Shown here: in pieces, positions 47,701 to 57,493 of the stretch | Numbering within the stretch: the first letter of the stretch is position 1 | Layout of the letters: each line of letters opens with the position of its first letter | Assembly (NCBI GenBank): GCA_015146655.1 | Contig: VKHL01000067.1 | Coordinates: 1-64,000 of the forward strand | Direction of reading: 5' to 3' | Source of the DNA: Ochromonas danica | Lineage: Eukaryota; Sar; Chrysophyceae; Chromulinales; Chromulinaceae | Length of the DNA: 64,000 nucleotides | Program-made: the position numbers and the translations under genes | The notes under the pieces: generated by a model | The model's database searches: none | The model's input: the letters and a program-made list of their open reading frames with translations, nothing else | Told to the model about the DNA's origin: nothing

Positions 47701-48994
47701 TGGTATTTGCATCAACGTGCTGAAAGAGATAGCTGGCAAAACGAATGCAAAGCTGCAGAGATCCCGTTGCTTTCAACACTGACAAGCTGGCCTGCACAGC
47801 GTGCTCTTCCAGAGATGGAACAGAGAAAAGAGGCAGCAAGGCACTTTGAGTCATCTCCATGATACTATGGGCATCGACCCAATCGTCCAACAAATGCTGC
47901 TCTTGGGTGAAAGCCAATATCTCGAAGGGTTTGACACTGCCAATAGTATTGAATTCACTCAATCGATTGGTCACGACCAGACGGACCTCCACGACATCGG
48001 CTTGCTGAACAAAATAAACTTGCTGCCATGATCCATATTCTTCTTTATACTCCTCCGGCGAGATCGTGGTCAGTCTTTCAAATTCTCCGTTGCTGGAGCC
48101 TGCCTTGCGAATGAAAAGGGCGACAGTCTTCGGCGCTCCTATGCTATTAGGCTGAAGACTGTTACCACAGAAATCAGCCCAATTAACTTGAATATATTCC
48201 ACAAACAGCGGGTCTCGGAAGGATCTGGCCCACCAGCCATCTCCCGATGAGAGCTCCGAGGAGCAATCGCAGGGCTGCCGAGGCTTCGTCCTCCGCGGCG
48301 CCCAGGACCTGAAAAGCTCCAGCTTTGATAAGCGAGTAACGCTGCTGCAATAGGACTTGACGGGTGTGGCTAGGAAGGCGTTGTCAGACGAAGCCAGCAG
48401 GTGCTGCGAAAGGAATTGCAGCGTATCCAGCCCCAGCAGCTGCAGACCCAAGAGAGGCTTCAGCTCAGGGTAGACAGCGGAACTCAGCGCCTCGGTGTCG
48501 GCCAATAACCTCTTTCTCTCCATCGAGAGAGCTTTTCTGCGCTGGCGCTGCAAGTGGTCCGGCAGCAGCGAGGCCAGGCACAGCGTGGACTGGATCGCCG
48601 GCAGAAAGGGAAAGCTCTGCAGCTGACTGCACTGCTCAAGACTTCTCTCCACAATGGAGATCACCTCTGAGAGGTTGACCTGGATGCCAGCTTGAGCGCA
48701 GTCGTTCATCACTGAGAAGTCTTGGTCGATCGCCGCCGCCTCCTCGCTGGAAGTCGTTCGGAAAGACTTGAATGGCTTCAGCAGGATTCCTTCTTCGCAT
48801 CCTTCAAACAAGATGGAGGCCAAGTACCGCGAGTCGAGGTTGCTCAAGAGGTAATTCTTCAGCGAGGGGGAGGAGAGGAGGAGATCAAAGTTGGCCGGCG
48901 CCGTCTCTGCCATGGGGAGCGCTGAGCCGGACAGATTCGACTTGCGCTCCACTCCTTCATCCACAAATATGGGAAGACTGGCGTGGTTTCCCAT
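32705..48994 (-). CDS. Giant HECT E3 ubiquitin ligase with SPRY, UBA, Vps62-like and RanBP2 zinc-finger modules
   Basis: Model: exons 48994-35122, 35057-34583, 34508-32705; introns of 64 and 74 bp; 5383 aa. The second splice completes a zinc finger (WWCPHCTFINNLRATE-CSMCG), which proves the join. Order: discoidin-like region (about 250-375); SPRY/concanavalin-like regions near 495-605, 1090-1210, 1270-1435, a clear SPRY at about 2365-2505 and another at about 3645-3810; UBA-like helix near 3155-3195; two CUB-like modules with an (E)S-x-HPY motif near 3486 and 4303; a Vps62-type repeat (VWRAKGSDEYCSLGD, VWRPTPPEGYVAMGD) near 3845-4005; two RanBP2 zinc fingers at about 4720-4790; HECT from about 5030. 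The catalytic cysteine is in HTCF, about residue 5350, 34 from the end as usual. The N-terminus MGNHAS fits N-myristoylation. It transfers ubiquitin from E2; RanBP2-type fingers often bind ubiquitin. It is not a simple orthologue of HERC1, HERC2 or HECTD4. Confidence 0.88.
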
Positions 48995-49209
48995 CTTGAA
49001 TAGAAAATATTTGACTCAGTTCGAAAGGATCTGTTCTTCTTCTTCTTGACGTGGAATTGCAGGATGCCGCCAGAGGATGAGCAGGAGAAACGCGTTGTTA
49101 GTAGAAGCACGTTGTTGGGAGAAACTCGTTGTTGGAGAAACAGTTTCCAGCGCATAGCAATAACTTTCAGCCTAGCCTATCCGCTTGTTCAACTTGTTCT
49201 CTCTCCGTC
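48995..49209. promoter_or_regulatory. Divergent intergenic region between HECT and acyltransferase genes
   Basis: A 215-bp gap between two divergent start codons, expected to contain both promoters. It shows imperfect repeats of GTTGTTGGAGAAAC/GTTGTTAGTAGAAGC around 49093-49140. An in-frame upstream ATG for the plus-strand gene exists at 49129 but would precede the hydrophobic leader. Confidence 0.4.
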
Positions 49210-50911
49210 ATGGCTGCTTGCTGGCTGTTGCTTGTCTGTGTGATCAGCTTAAACTTTGCACAACACTTTGCATGGCGGAGGGGAGGCGGATTAGTGTGGC
49301 AGAGGAGCACTTCTCTGTCCTCTCTCTCTCGCAGCCTGGGCAGCTACGAGCGCCTCATGAGTCGACTGGCCGGGCCGGGCGCTTCGCATCAGGCCATAGC
49401 GCACGCCAGCGTAGCGCTATTTAACCAGTCGCTGACCAGAGAGCGCCTTGTTGAAGGGCTGTCGAGTGCTATCTCTCGGTAAACCTCCTCCTCCTCCTAC
49501 CCCTGCGCATCTGCTTTTGACCATTTTAGCCTCTGCTGACAGACACCCTATGCTGCGAGTGAGGCTAGTGACCGACTCAAAGCCTCCTCGCTGGGAGGAG
49601 CTGGAGAAAGATGCTGTAGAGATAGCGCAGGAGGTGCTGCAGGTGGAGGAGGTGGAGGAGGAGGAGGAGGATACCCTCACAGCGCGATGGCAGCAGATCT
49701 TCCACGACGGCCTCAATCACGCCACGTTCTCTGCAGACAGTCCTCGGTGGCGCGTTATAGCCGTTAAGTCTGCTCGTCGTCAACGGACTGCTTTGGTCTT
49801 CGTGGTGGACCACGCCATTGACGACCAAACCTCCATACACCTCATACTGCAGCACATCCTCACTCCTCCTCCTCCTCCTCCTCCCTCTACTACTACTTGT
49901 CCTCCTCCTCCTTCATCTACTCCCCCACGCCATGAGACCACCTCACTGCCACTGCCGCCTAGTGTGGAGGAGGCGCTTTCCCATCATTTGCCCCTCCGCG
50001 GCCTGTCTTGGAGGACTTTGCTGTGGGCAGGCTATCAGTTGTTCAACCTGCTGTCCAGACCTCGCGTGACTCCCGCGAAGTGTGGCGCGCCTCTCGAGCG
50101 AGTGAGAGATCCTGCGCAGCGGTTCACCTTTTGTCGCTTTGTTGACTTGACCGCAGAGGAAGTGCGAGGCTTGCAGCGGACTGCCAAGGCGAGAGGTCTG
50201 AGCTTGACGCATCTGCTGAGCGCGGCCGTGCTGGTGGTCACGCAGTCCTTGGTCACAGTGGCGTCAGACAAGGACTTCTCCCCTACGCTGCTGCGCTTCC
50301 TGCTCTCGGTAGGCTTGCGGCCATACGGTGTGGATCGCCGCCAGCAGGATTTCACTGACGGCACTGTCGCTTGTGCAGCCGGAGCGGTCGACTACCTCGC
50401 CTGGCTACCTCCCTCCACTTTGTTACCGTTACCGCCTTCGACCTCGCCGTTATCGCCAGCCGCCATCTCCAACACCTTCTTAGAGAGCTTCTGGTCGTTG
50501 GCGAGCTTCTGCCAAGAAAGTTCTCAGCGATTGCTTTCATCATGGCAAGTCGTGCCAGAAAGTGTTCGTCTCTTTGACCTTGGCTACCAGCTGGTGGACA
50601 TTCCGCAAGCAGTGGAGAGAGATGCGCACGGAGCATCTTTCGGCAGAGGATACTCTTGTGGTCTGTCGAACATGGGCAAGGTTGACCTTTCGATTGAGAA
50701 GGAAGGAGGACGAGGAGGAGGTCTTTCAATTGAGAAGATCTACTACGGCACGTCGCATGGAAGGAATGGAGTGCTCATGCTGCTGTCGTGCATGACGCTA
50801 GCAGACGGCGGCTTCTCTGGATGTTTGCAATTCCCCGGGCCACTAGTTGGCGAGGAGGAAGCAGACGCTTCTGTTCAACGTCTCTTGCTGCTGCTGCGGT
50901 CACTGTGCTGA
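49210..50911 (+). CDS. HxxxD-type CoA-dependent acyltransferase (alcohol acetyltransferase/condensation-like)
   Basis: Model: exon 1 at 49210-49478, 64-bp intron 49479-49542, exon 2 at 49543-50911; 545 aa. The splice yields SAISR-HPMLRVRL, the conserved start of the chloramphenicol-acetyltransferase-like fold (ER...AL..HP.LR). The catalytic motif HAIDD (HxxxD) is at about residue 179. A second conserved tract, RFLLSVGLRP, lies in the C-terminal half. The N-terminus MAACWLLLVCVISLNFA is a signal peptide or anchor, which decides the start against an upstream ATG. Two Pro-rich low-complexity inserts interrupt the domain (about 193-225 and 385-400). Family members move an acyl group from CoA to an alcohol or amine; the substrate here is unknown. 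The usual DFGWG motif of the fold is not obvious; a YGTSHGRNG segment occupies that region. Confidence 0.72.
49858..49927. repeat. CTC/CCT triplet-rich low-complexity tract
   Basis: Runs of CCT with short CTA interruptions encode polyproline and Thr/Ser within the acyltransferase. The tract is likely to vary in length between strains by slippage, and being triplet-based it would keep the frame. Confidence 0.85.
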
Positions 50912-51236
50912 ACAACAAATAGTCTAGAATAGTAACAAGTCATAACAGCTAGTCGAGTAGATATAGTAGATACTGTAGTTGTTAGCGAGTACTAGTCTAG
51001 TAGATACTCGTACTGTAGTAGGTGATTAACTTGGCATTATGTTCTCCACATGTATTATATCTAGACTATACTATACTATGCTAGACTACAGCTGGCTTAT
51101 CTATACAGTACAGCCGCTGCTGCTTCTAGCTTGTTTGCAATATGACTAATTAGACTATCTAGTGTATCTATCAATTCGTAACAATACTACTTACAGTGTA
51201 GTGTAGTGACTATTTGGGCAGCTGGAGACAGTTCCT
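50912..51236. other. Convergent intergenic region rich in TAG/CTA repeats
   Basis: This 325-bp region between two converging genes is full of short imperfect repeats: AGTCTAGA at 50921-50928, ACTAGTCTAG at 50991-51000, TAGATACT and ACTGTAGT twice each, CTAGACTATACTATACTATGCTAG near 51061-51084. Many are half-sites of the palindrome TAGTCTAGACTA. It may contain 3' ends of both transcripts. No ORF. Confidence 0.6.
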
Positions 51237-54113
51237 CTACTGAGGCAAGCCATTCATTTCGAGCTCGTCTTCGTCATCGTGCAACGGAACGTGTTTTCTT
51301 CTGGAGCTAATCGCTTTCCCTGTGGGAGACTTCTTCTTCTTCCTGTTAAAGCATTGCCAACAGTTTCGGCAGATTTCAAGGAAAGGCTCACGAAAGAAGA
51401 AGTAAGCGACGCCAATAACCAAAATGAGAGTCCCTATTAGGCCAACAAAAAAGCCTAACACCGCCATTCCCCAATCAATCGGTTTGCTCCCATTCGAGGA
51501 GTGTCCGCTAGAAGGCGGAGGTGGAGGGGTAGTGGGCGAAGGCGAAGGAGACAATGAGGGCGAAGAGCTGGCCAATATTACCTGCCACGTCTCGTACAAA
51601 TCATCGCCACCACCCATATAGACATCATCATTACCACCGTCACCATTCTGCGCAACTACACACTGTGAGGATAACTTATCTCTCTGTACGAGTTTGTAAG
51701 GTGTGCAATCAGTATCAGAGAAGACCAACAATTCGAGGCCTCGAAAGAGATAAGATTGTTCAGGAGGATGGAAGATTGGCATGCAAACTTCTTGTTGCAC
51801 AGCATCTATCTCACTAATTGAGTTGGAAAGGCAGCCAGAAGGGTTGGAATAGGAGCGATGCAGCAGGTAAGAAGAGGAAGAGAACTCAGATCGAGCAGGA
51901 GCATTGCGATGATCGCCTGCATCACAAGTCAAACTTGTCGATGTCATTAGAGGAGAGTAATAATACCGCAGAGCATGGTAGGCGCATCCTGTGAAAAGAG
52001 TAAGCTGCGAGTCGACATGATTCTCGCTGCATTGGCTGGTGAGGTAGCGCTTCACATCCACAGAAGCACCATCTGCAGCACAGTTATAGCGAATATAGCC
52101 TAAGATTAGCACCTCTCCAGTGCTCTGATCGACCTTGTAGATTGGCAAACAAGTTCCCGTGGGGACTGAAGTAAGCTGATAAGGTGATCCTTCACAGTTG
52201 CCTTCTTTGTATTGGGCAAGGGTCACCCATCCAGCAGAAGCAACCGTGGGGCTTGGAGTAGAAGGGCTACTTCGAGTAGGAGCACGAGTAGGGGCAGTCG
52301 GAGCACGCGTTGGAGCGAAAGATGGAGTGGGATTAAAGCTTTTCAACGCGGCCAGCAATCGCGGGAAGTGGGGATGCCCCCACCCCGTCACCGGGTCCCA
52401 GCCAACGTTGGCTGTGAAGCCTTGCGCACAGCAAACCCTGTCCGAAGCTGCACAATTGTTTTGTCCGTCGGATACATCATAGAAGATCGAAGAAGAGTAC
52501 TTGTAGAGCACCGGGTTGACCCACCCAAGAGATGCGCGGCCCACAGCGGCGCGCTGCGCATTGACCAAAGATAACATCGCAGCCATCACAGGCGCTGAAG
52601 CAGAAGTACCAGACACTAAAGTCATTTGTCCATTCAATACGATCTGATAATTGAAAGCAAGGACGGCGACATCTGGGTAACCTCGCCCCTGAGAATTGTA
52701 GCCAGCAGCAGCTGCGCGGCCTTCCGCACTGGACAAGTACTTGGCAACAGCTTGATTTTGGAAAGATGGTCGAGCATAGAGAGTAGAGAAGCCACCACCA
52801 GTCGTAATGATTCCTCCATTATTGCTCTGACAGGCAACTTCTCTTCCGAATGCGGTCTCGGGCCCCATAGTGCCTCCCACAGCCGTGACATACGGAGAAG
52901 AAGCGGGAAAGACAGGACGATACCCGCAGAACACGGGATTCTTTCGACTGCGCGGACCCGCTACTCCATCGTCCCCAGAAGCGGCTACAATAGTCACGCC
53001 TTGCGCAGCTAGAGCCATAGCTTGAGTGTTGAAAGCCGTCGCATAAGCATCCGTCAAATAACTCTCCTCGATGCCATAGCTAATACTAATCACTTGGGGC
53101 GGTCGAGTCATTGCAGATATCTCCAGCAAGAACCCCAAAACAAAGTCATCGCCGGTATACTTCCAGAAGGAGGTTTTGGTGGCGCCGCCGACTGCTGAGA
53201 TGTACTGCACGTCTAGATTGCCCTCGTCACAGTCAGCAGGCACAGACTGACAGTGTGCATCCTCTGCGGCATCTCCCCCAATACTGCGCTTCGGGAGGCC
53301 CTGTGATTGAAGAAACTTGTTCAAGTCGTTCAAACTGTAAGTATTCGGGTCTTGCGCAAAGACTGCCTGAGTGCTCTGATTGCTACCCAAGGAGATGTCA
53401 AGATCATATGTCTGCTTCAACACACTAAGAGTCACTGCCCAATCTTTCGAGGCAGAGGTCAAGTTGATCGATATCGCTCCTTGGAAAGGCCGCGGGTCGG
53501 GAAGGTGCGCGGCGTTGAAGACAGACAGCACGTGACTGTGCAAGGTTTCCTCCAAGGAATACTGAGAGCAACGAACTACCGACTTGAAAGGGGGACTCTT
53601 TGTTTGGAAAACATGAAATTCACAATCCAAGAGCCTCTCCCAGAGCAGAACAGGCGCCTGTGCCACGATGAATTCTCCCATGGCAGTGACTTGCACGATC
53701 TGCGCACCAACTTCTCGCAAGTGATGCAGAACAAGCCCGGTCGACTCAGGATTTGAAATGACCTCTCGCAGCTCGTCGTGTGAGAGATAATTGGCATAAG
53801 AAGGACTGTCCGGGTCGGACACCTCGTCAACCAACTGCTCGAGGTGGTCAGTGTTGCGGCGCTTGATTGCAAACACCAACTCATGAACGTGCTGTGGGGA
53901 GGCGGGAGCGAGCTTGACGTAGTCATGAAGGCCGTGCGGAGACATTTTTTCTTTCAGTCGGCGCGGAGTGCTGGAGACTGAGATCTCCTCCATCACCTCC
54001 AACAGCTGGTCATGGAAAGAAGGAAGGAAGACGCGCGCTCCATTCACAGAAATATCAGTGAAGGCTAACGCCCAGCACCCAAGCAACACTAGAACACAGA
54101 TAACGCTTGCCAT
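51237..54113 (-). CDS. Membrane-anchored sedolisin (peptidase S53, TPP1 family)
   Basis: Single exon, 958 aa from the first ATG at 54113, which opens a signal peptide (MASVICVLVLLGCWALAFT). The pro-domain spans about 30-210 (YVKLAPASPQHVHELVFAIK). The catalytic domain follows: the E-x-x-x-D pair in DEGNLDVQY (about 297-301), the oxyanion Asp in AASGDDGV, and the nucleophile Ser in SGTSASAP (about 506). A calcium-type C-terminal site, FYDVSDGQNNC...GWDPVTGWGHPHF, is present. All catalytic residues are intact. A PTRAPT-type Thr/Pro stalk then leads to a Cys-containing C-terminal domain of unknown class (residues about 635-860), a transmembrane helix at about 890-915 and a basic cytosolic tail. 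The family cleaves peptides at acid pH, often tripeptides, in lysosomes or outside the cell. Here it would be a type I membrane protein with its protease in the lumen or outside. Confidence 0.9.
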   Translation of the reverse strand: MASVICVLVLLGCWALAFTDISVNGARVFLPSFHDQLLEVMEEISVSSTPRRLKEKMSPHGLHDYVKLAPASPQHVHELVFAIKRRNTDHLEQLVDEVSDPDSPSYANYLSHDELREVISNPESTGLVLHHLREVGAQIVQVTAMGEFIVAQAPVLLWERLLDCEFHVFQTKSPPFKSVVRCSQYSLEETLHSHVLSVFNAAHLPDPRPFQGAISINLTSASKDWAVTLSVLKQTYDLDISLGSNQSTQAVFAQDPNTYSLNDLNKFLQSQGLPKRSIGGDAAEDAHCQSVPADCDEGNLDVQYISAVGGATKTSFWKYTGDDFVLGFLLEISAMTRPPQVISISYGIEESYLTDAYATAFNTQAMALAAQGVTIVAASGDDGVAGPRSRKNPVFCGYRPVFPASSPYVTAVGGTMGPETAFGREVACQSNNGGIITTGGGFSTLYARPSFQNQAVAKYLSSAEGRAAAAGYNSQGRGYPDVAVLAFNYQIVLNGQMTLVSGTSASAPVMAAMLSLVNAQRAAVGRASLGWVNPVLYKYSSSIFYDVSDGQNNCAASDRVCCAQGFTANVGWDPVTGWGHPHFPRLLAALKSFNPTPSFAPTRAPTAPTRAPTRSSPSTPSPTVASAGWVTLAQYKEGNCEGSPYQLTSVPTGTCLPIYKVDQSTGEVLILGYIRYNCAADGASVDVKRYLTSQCSENHVDSQLTLFTGCAYHALRYYYSPLMTSTSLTCDAGDHRNAPARSEFSSSSYLLHRSYSNPSGCLSNSISEIDAVQQEVCMPIFHPPEQSYLFRGLELLVFSDTDCTPYKLVQRDKLSSQCVVAQNGDGGNDDVYMGGGDDLYETWQVILASSSPSLSPSPSPTTPPPPPSSGHSSNGSKPIDWGMAVLGFFVGLIGTLILVIGVAYFFFREPFLEICRNCWQCFNRKKKKSPTGKAISSRRKHVPLHDDEDELEMNGLPQ

Positions 54114-54591
54114 GCAGTCGTTAACAGCTGACGGCAGGGGAGGAAGCAATTTCACCCTTCTGCCTTGTTGGGTGGTTGACTTGGTTTGATCTCCACCCCT
54201 GCTTAACTCAACTTAACTTAACAACCTAGCTTAACTTAACAACCACACGGTGACTTGGCTTGATGTGGTATGTAGTCTAGTGTAAATGCCAAGGTGTGCT
54301 TACCGGCACCAGCCGGCTACACACGCGGTATCCTATTTTCCAATGATCTTGACATTTAACTTTAAAATAAGGCTTCACAGTGAAAACTTAGTCAGTTGAT
54401 TAAGAAGAAGACATCTAAGATGTTGTACGTTATCATCAATCTAAACTTAACTATATGAACTAATACCTAATATTCATCGACAAGCGATATAGCGCGAAGG
54501 CCGTACATCCACCTTCAATATAGCGTCTTTAATAACTATAACTATATAACTCTAGCATCAACCCAACTGAAAGACAAATCGGCGTTCTCAT
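54114..54591. other. Intergenic region with clustered TTAACTTAA motifs
   Basis: A 478-bp gap between the sedolisin start and the kinase stop, both on the minus strand. TTAACTTAA occurs at 54213-54221 and 54231-54239, about 100-126 bp upstream of the sedolisin ATG, within a tract of CTTAACTTAACAACC-like repeats. TAGTCTAG occurs at 54273-54280. The 54400-54560 stretch is AT-rich. No gene is seen. Confidence 0.5.
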
Positions 54592-57028
54592 CTAAAGTTT
54601 CTTCTTTCCCTTGGGCTTAGTAACCACCGCCCACTCTTCATCTACCTCCTTCTTGGCTACAGTGACAGCGGGCTTAAGACCGGGCTCTGGCGCGGCCTTG
54701 TTGTCCTTGGTTTCCACCAAGGCGGCAATGGCGTTAGAAGCACCAACAGCAGGAGATGCAGCAGTCGACGTGGGAAGCGAAGGTTTGCAGAGAGCAGACC
54801 ATGTCCGCGCCGGTACAGAAGCAGCTCCAGCACCAAGGATGTTGGAGGCAGGAGCAGGTTGTTCACTGTTTGCAGTCGTGAGGGAGCAGCTCGACAAAGC
54901 TGGGACAATATCTGCATGCCCATTTTTGGAAATAGCCACACCATCACCATGACCTTCTAAAGTTTGCAAAGGTCCAGGGTCTTTGCTCATCAGAAGCTTC
55001 TCTTCTGCCATCAACTCTTCGAGCTCCGCCAGCAGGCCAGGCATCTTGCTCAGCTTGGTCTTCTGGTCAGAGTCAGGCTTCAAGCCAGCTGCCACCCGAT
55101 TTTGCAAGTCCTCTATATCCTTGATCTTCTTCTTCACATTCTTCACTCTCTTCTGTAAGTTGGCCACATTGTCTTCAAACTGTTTCACCTTTTCATTATG
55201 CAATTGAATTGATCGTATGCGATCTTCGCGTTCGCGACGCTGTTGCTCCTCGGCAAGTTTGCGCGTAAGCTCCTCGCGCTCTTTCTGCTCCTTTTCCTTC
55301 CTGATCAACTCCTCCTGTTGGCGGGTCAGCTCCTTCTTCTGCTTTAGCTTGTTCTTCTTTTCAGCTTTCTGCGTCTTGTTTAGCAAAAGACTCTCGAACT
55401 TCTCGATCTCCTCCGCAGTGCAAAGAAATTGCCCACTTGTATATTCAAATCCAGAAAATTCGTCAAAATCGTTAGCAGAGCCATCGGGACGAGCAGACGG
55501 AGGGCTAGTCGAGCGTGGAGAGCGAATGACAGGTGTTGCTCCCGATGAGGCCAGAGTATCTTCCAAAATAGATCTTGAGATCACCTGCTTGGTGAACTCT
55601 TGAGAAAAGTACTGAGTATCAAGAGCATTCTGGGTCACCATTTCACTCCCTAATTGTATATCAATGGGTGGTATCAGTTGTAAGTTCTCAACATCTTGCC
55701 AATTCAACCCTTCGAAAAACGCATGCATTTTCAGCGCGTGAACGCCACCAATACTAAACATAGAAGACTTGGAGCAACCCAGGCGCTTCGAGGCATCTCG
55801 GTCGAGCAACCCACGCAGCAGAGAAACACACGGCGCCGAGAGAAAGGATGGTAAGCTCAGCTTCTCACTGAGAATCTTTCGATCCAGTTCCTTCTGGCTC
55901 TTAGCAGTAAATGGGGGTTTGCCTGCAATAGTTGTGCGATAATAGTGTAAGTACTTATCAACATTTCAACCAAACTAAGCAACACAACTTACTGGTCAGC
56001 ATCTCGCAAGCCAAAGCGCCTAGTGCCCAATAATCCACTGCTTTGCCATAGCCTGCTCGAGTCAACATCTCTGGTGCCTACGTCGTGGTCATACAAAAAG
56101 AAAATTACAGCTTGCACAGAATAACAGCACAGAAGGAAGACAAGCTGTTCTTACCATGTACTCGGATGTACCGCACAGGGTGCGTGTCGTAACACCATCA
56201 CCGATCTCTTTGGCCAGCCCGAAGTCCGTCACACAAATATGACCATCACCTCGCAGCAGAATATTCTCCGGCTTTAGATCACGATGGATAATATGATGGC
56301 CATGCAGGAACTCCAAGGCCAAGATGACCTCTGCCAGGTAGAACTGAACATCTTTCTCTAAAATAAGTCCTCTTCGGCGAAGATGCAGAAAAAGTTCCCC
56401 GCCTATGAATTAACTGTCATGGTGAACTTGCAACCCACAAATTAACGACAAACTGTATTAACATACCAGCTAGAAACTCCATAACAAGAAAGAGCTTCGA
56501 AGACGACTGGAATGCGAAGTGGAGATGAACGAGGAACGGATGGTGAAGTTTTGTCAAGATCTCTCTCTCAGACTTCATGTACTGCACATTGTTCTTCTTT
56601 CTCAACAGAGTCTTGGAGATCACTTTCATGGCGTGCACCTTGTGGTCCAAGCGATTCTGCACCAAGAGCACCTTTCCAAAGGCACCCTCACCTGCAATAC
56701 AAGACGCATTCAAGTTGAACGGAAGCCGATAAGGAAACTTATTCAAAAGGTAACAAAGACGTTATTCGCTTCTCTCACCCAAGAGCTTCAGCAAGTCAAA
56801 GTGCTGCGGCCCAATCTTAACATGCACCATCTTGCCAGCCTTGGCGGTCTCTGCTGCAGAAGACACAGTAAAATCACAACTGACAACTTGAGGATATAAG
56901 ACGTGGCGATTACCAGACGAATGATCTGCCGTCTTGTCCACAACTGCCAGCTCATAGGTGGGCTCAGCTCGGAGTTCAATCTCAGATGCCGCCAGTGAGG
57001 CGCTTTCCATCGATTCTACAGTCTCCAT
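54592..57028 (-). CDS. S6K-like AGC kinase with coiled coil and PYM/eIF2A-like C-terminal segment
   Basis: Model: exons 57028-56779, 56691-56467, 56402-56155, 56077-55993, 55922-54592; introns of 87, 64, 77 and 70 bp, all GT-AG; 712 aa. Kinase domain at about 77-345: [26 protein letters not shown] lysine, [28 protein letters not shown]-loop [15 protein letters not shown]. This is closest in pattern to p70 S6 kinase. The hydrophobic motif is FSGFEY (about 425-430), with Glu where S6K has a phosphorylated Thr. A Lys/Glu coiled coil follows (about 440-520). Then about 524-577 reads [19 protein letters not shown]...LLAELEELM, strongly like the C-terminal helix of PYM and eIF2A. The tail ends [16 protein letters not shown]6K acts on ribosomal protein S6 and translation factors, so the fusion suggests physical docking to the initiation machinery. 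A stop-free 60-bp stretch in exon 1 may be spliced out. Confidence 0.87.
56868..56927 (-). other. Possible 60-bp stop-free intron in kinase exon 1
   Basis: On the minus strand this begins GTAATCGCC and ends in a pyrimidine-rich TTTTACTGTGTCTTCTGCAG, a very good acceptor. It is exactly 60 bases, lacks a stop, and removing it keeps the frame (692 aa instead of 712). The residues it would encode are not S6K-like, so removal is likely or optional. Confidence 0.5.
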
Positions 57029-57493
57029 ACCATTGATCTTTGACGGAGATACAACCTTCCGATCAAGGCTTCTTGCAGATATTCTCCTATGAATCTAAGC
57101 GATTCACTGGCTGTTCCCAGCAGCCCCACAGCAGCGAGCAGCAGAAAAGCAAAAGCCCAGCCCAGGTATCAGCGATTATTGTTTGCGTTGGGGAGGCCAC
57201 TTAGCTCAAAAACGCTCCACAATAATAGTTAACCCTTTCTTCCCGGTGTGGCACTTGGGCATTAATAAAGCCTAAGTGCACGGCAGTTTGGCCCGGCTTT
57301 CCAGCTCTAAATGGGCGAGTTTGCCGTGAGTGGTTGAAGTTCTGGTGAAATTGACAAAGGAAACGAAGTTAAGGCACCGTCAATCAACACAATCTAAACA
57401 GAATCACCGACCAGTCATCTACCATCTGTCCTACTTTTCTTTGCTTCACATCTTCTTGGTCCTTTCTGACATGTATTTTTAGCAGTAGAAGAG
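57029..57493. promoter_or_regulatory. Divergent intergenic region between kinase and small membrane protein genes
   Basis: A 465-bp gap flanked by two divergent starts, so it should hold both promoters. It contains a GAAGTTAAGG sequence near 57365 resembling the TTAAGTTAA motif seen upstream of other genes, and GTTAACCC near 57229. No ORF of interest. Confidence 0.4.
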
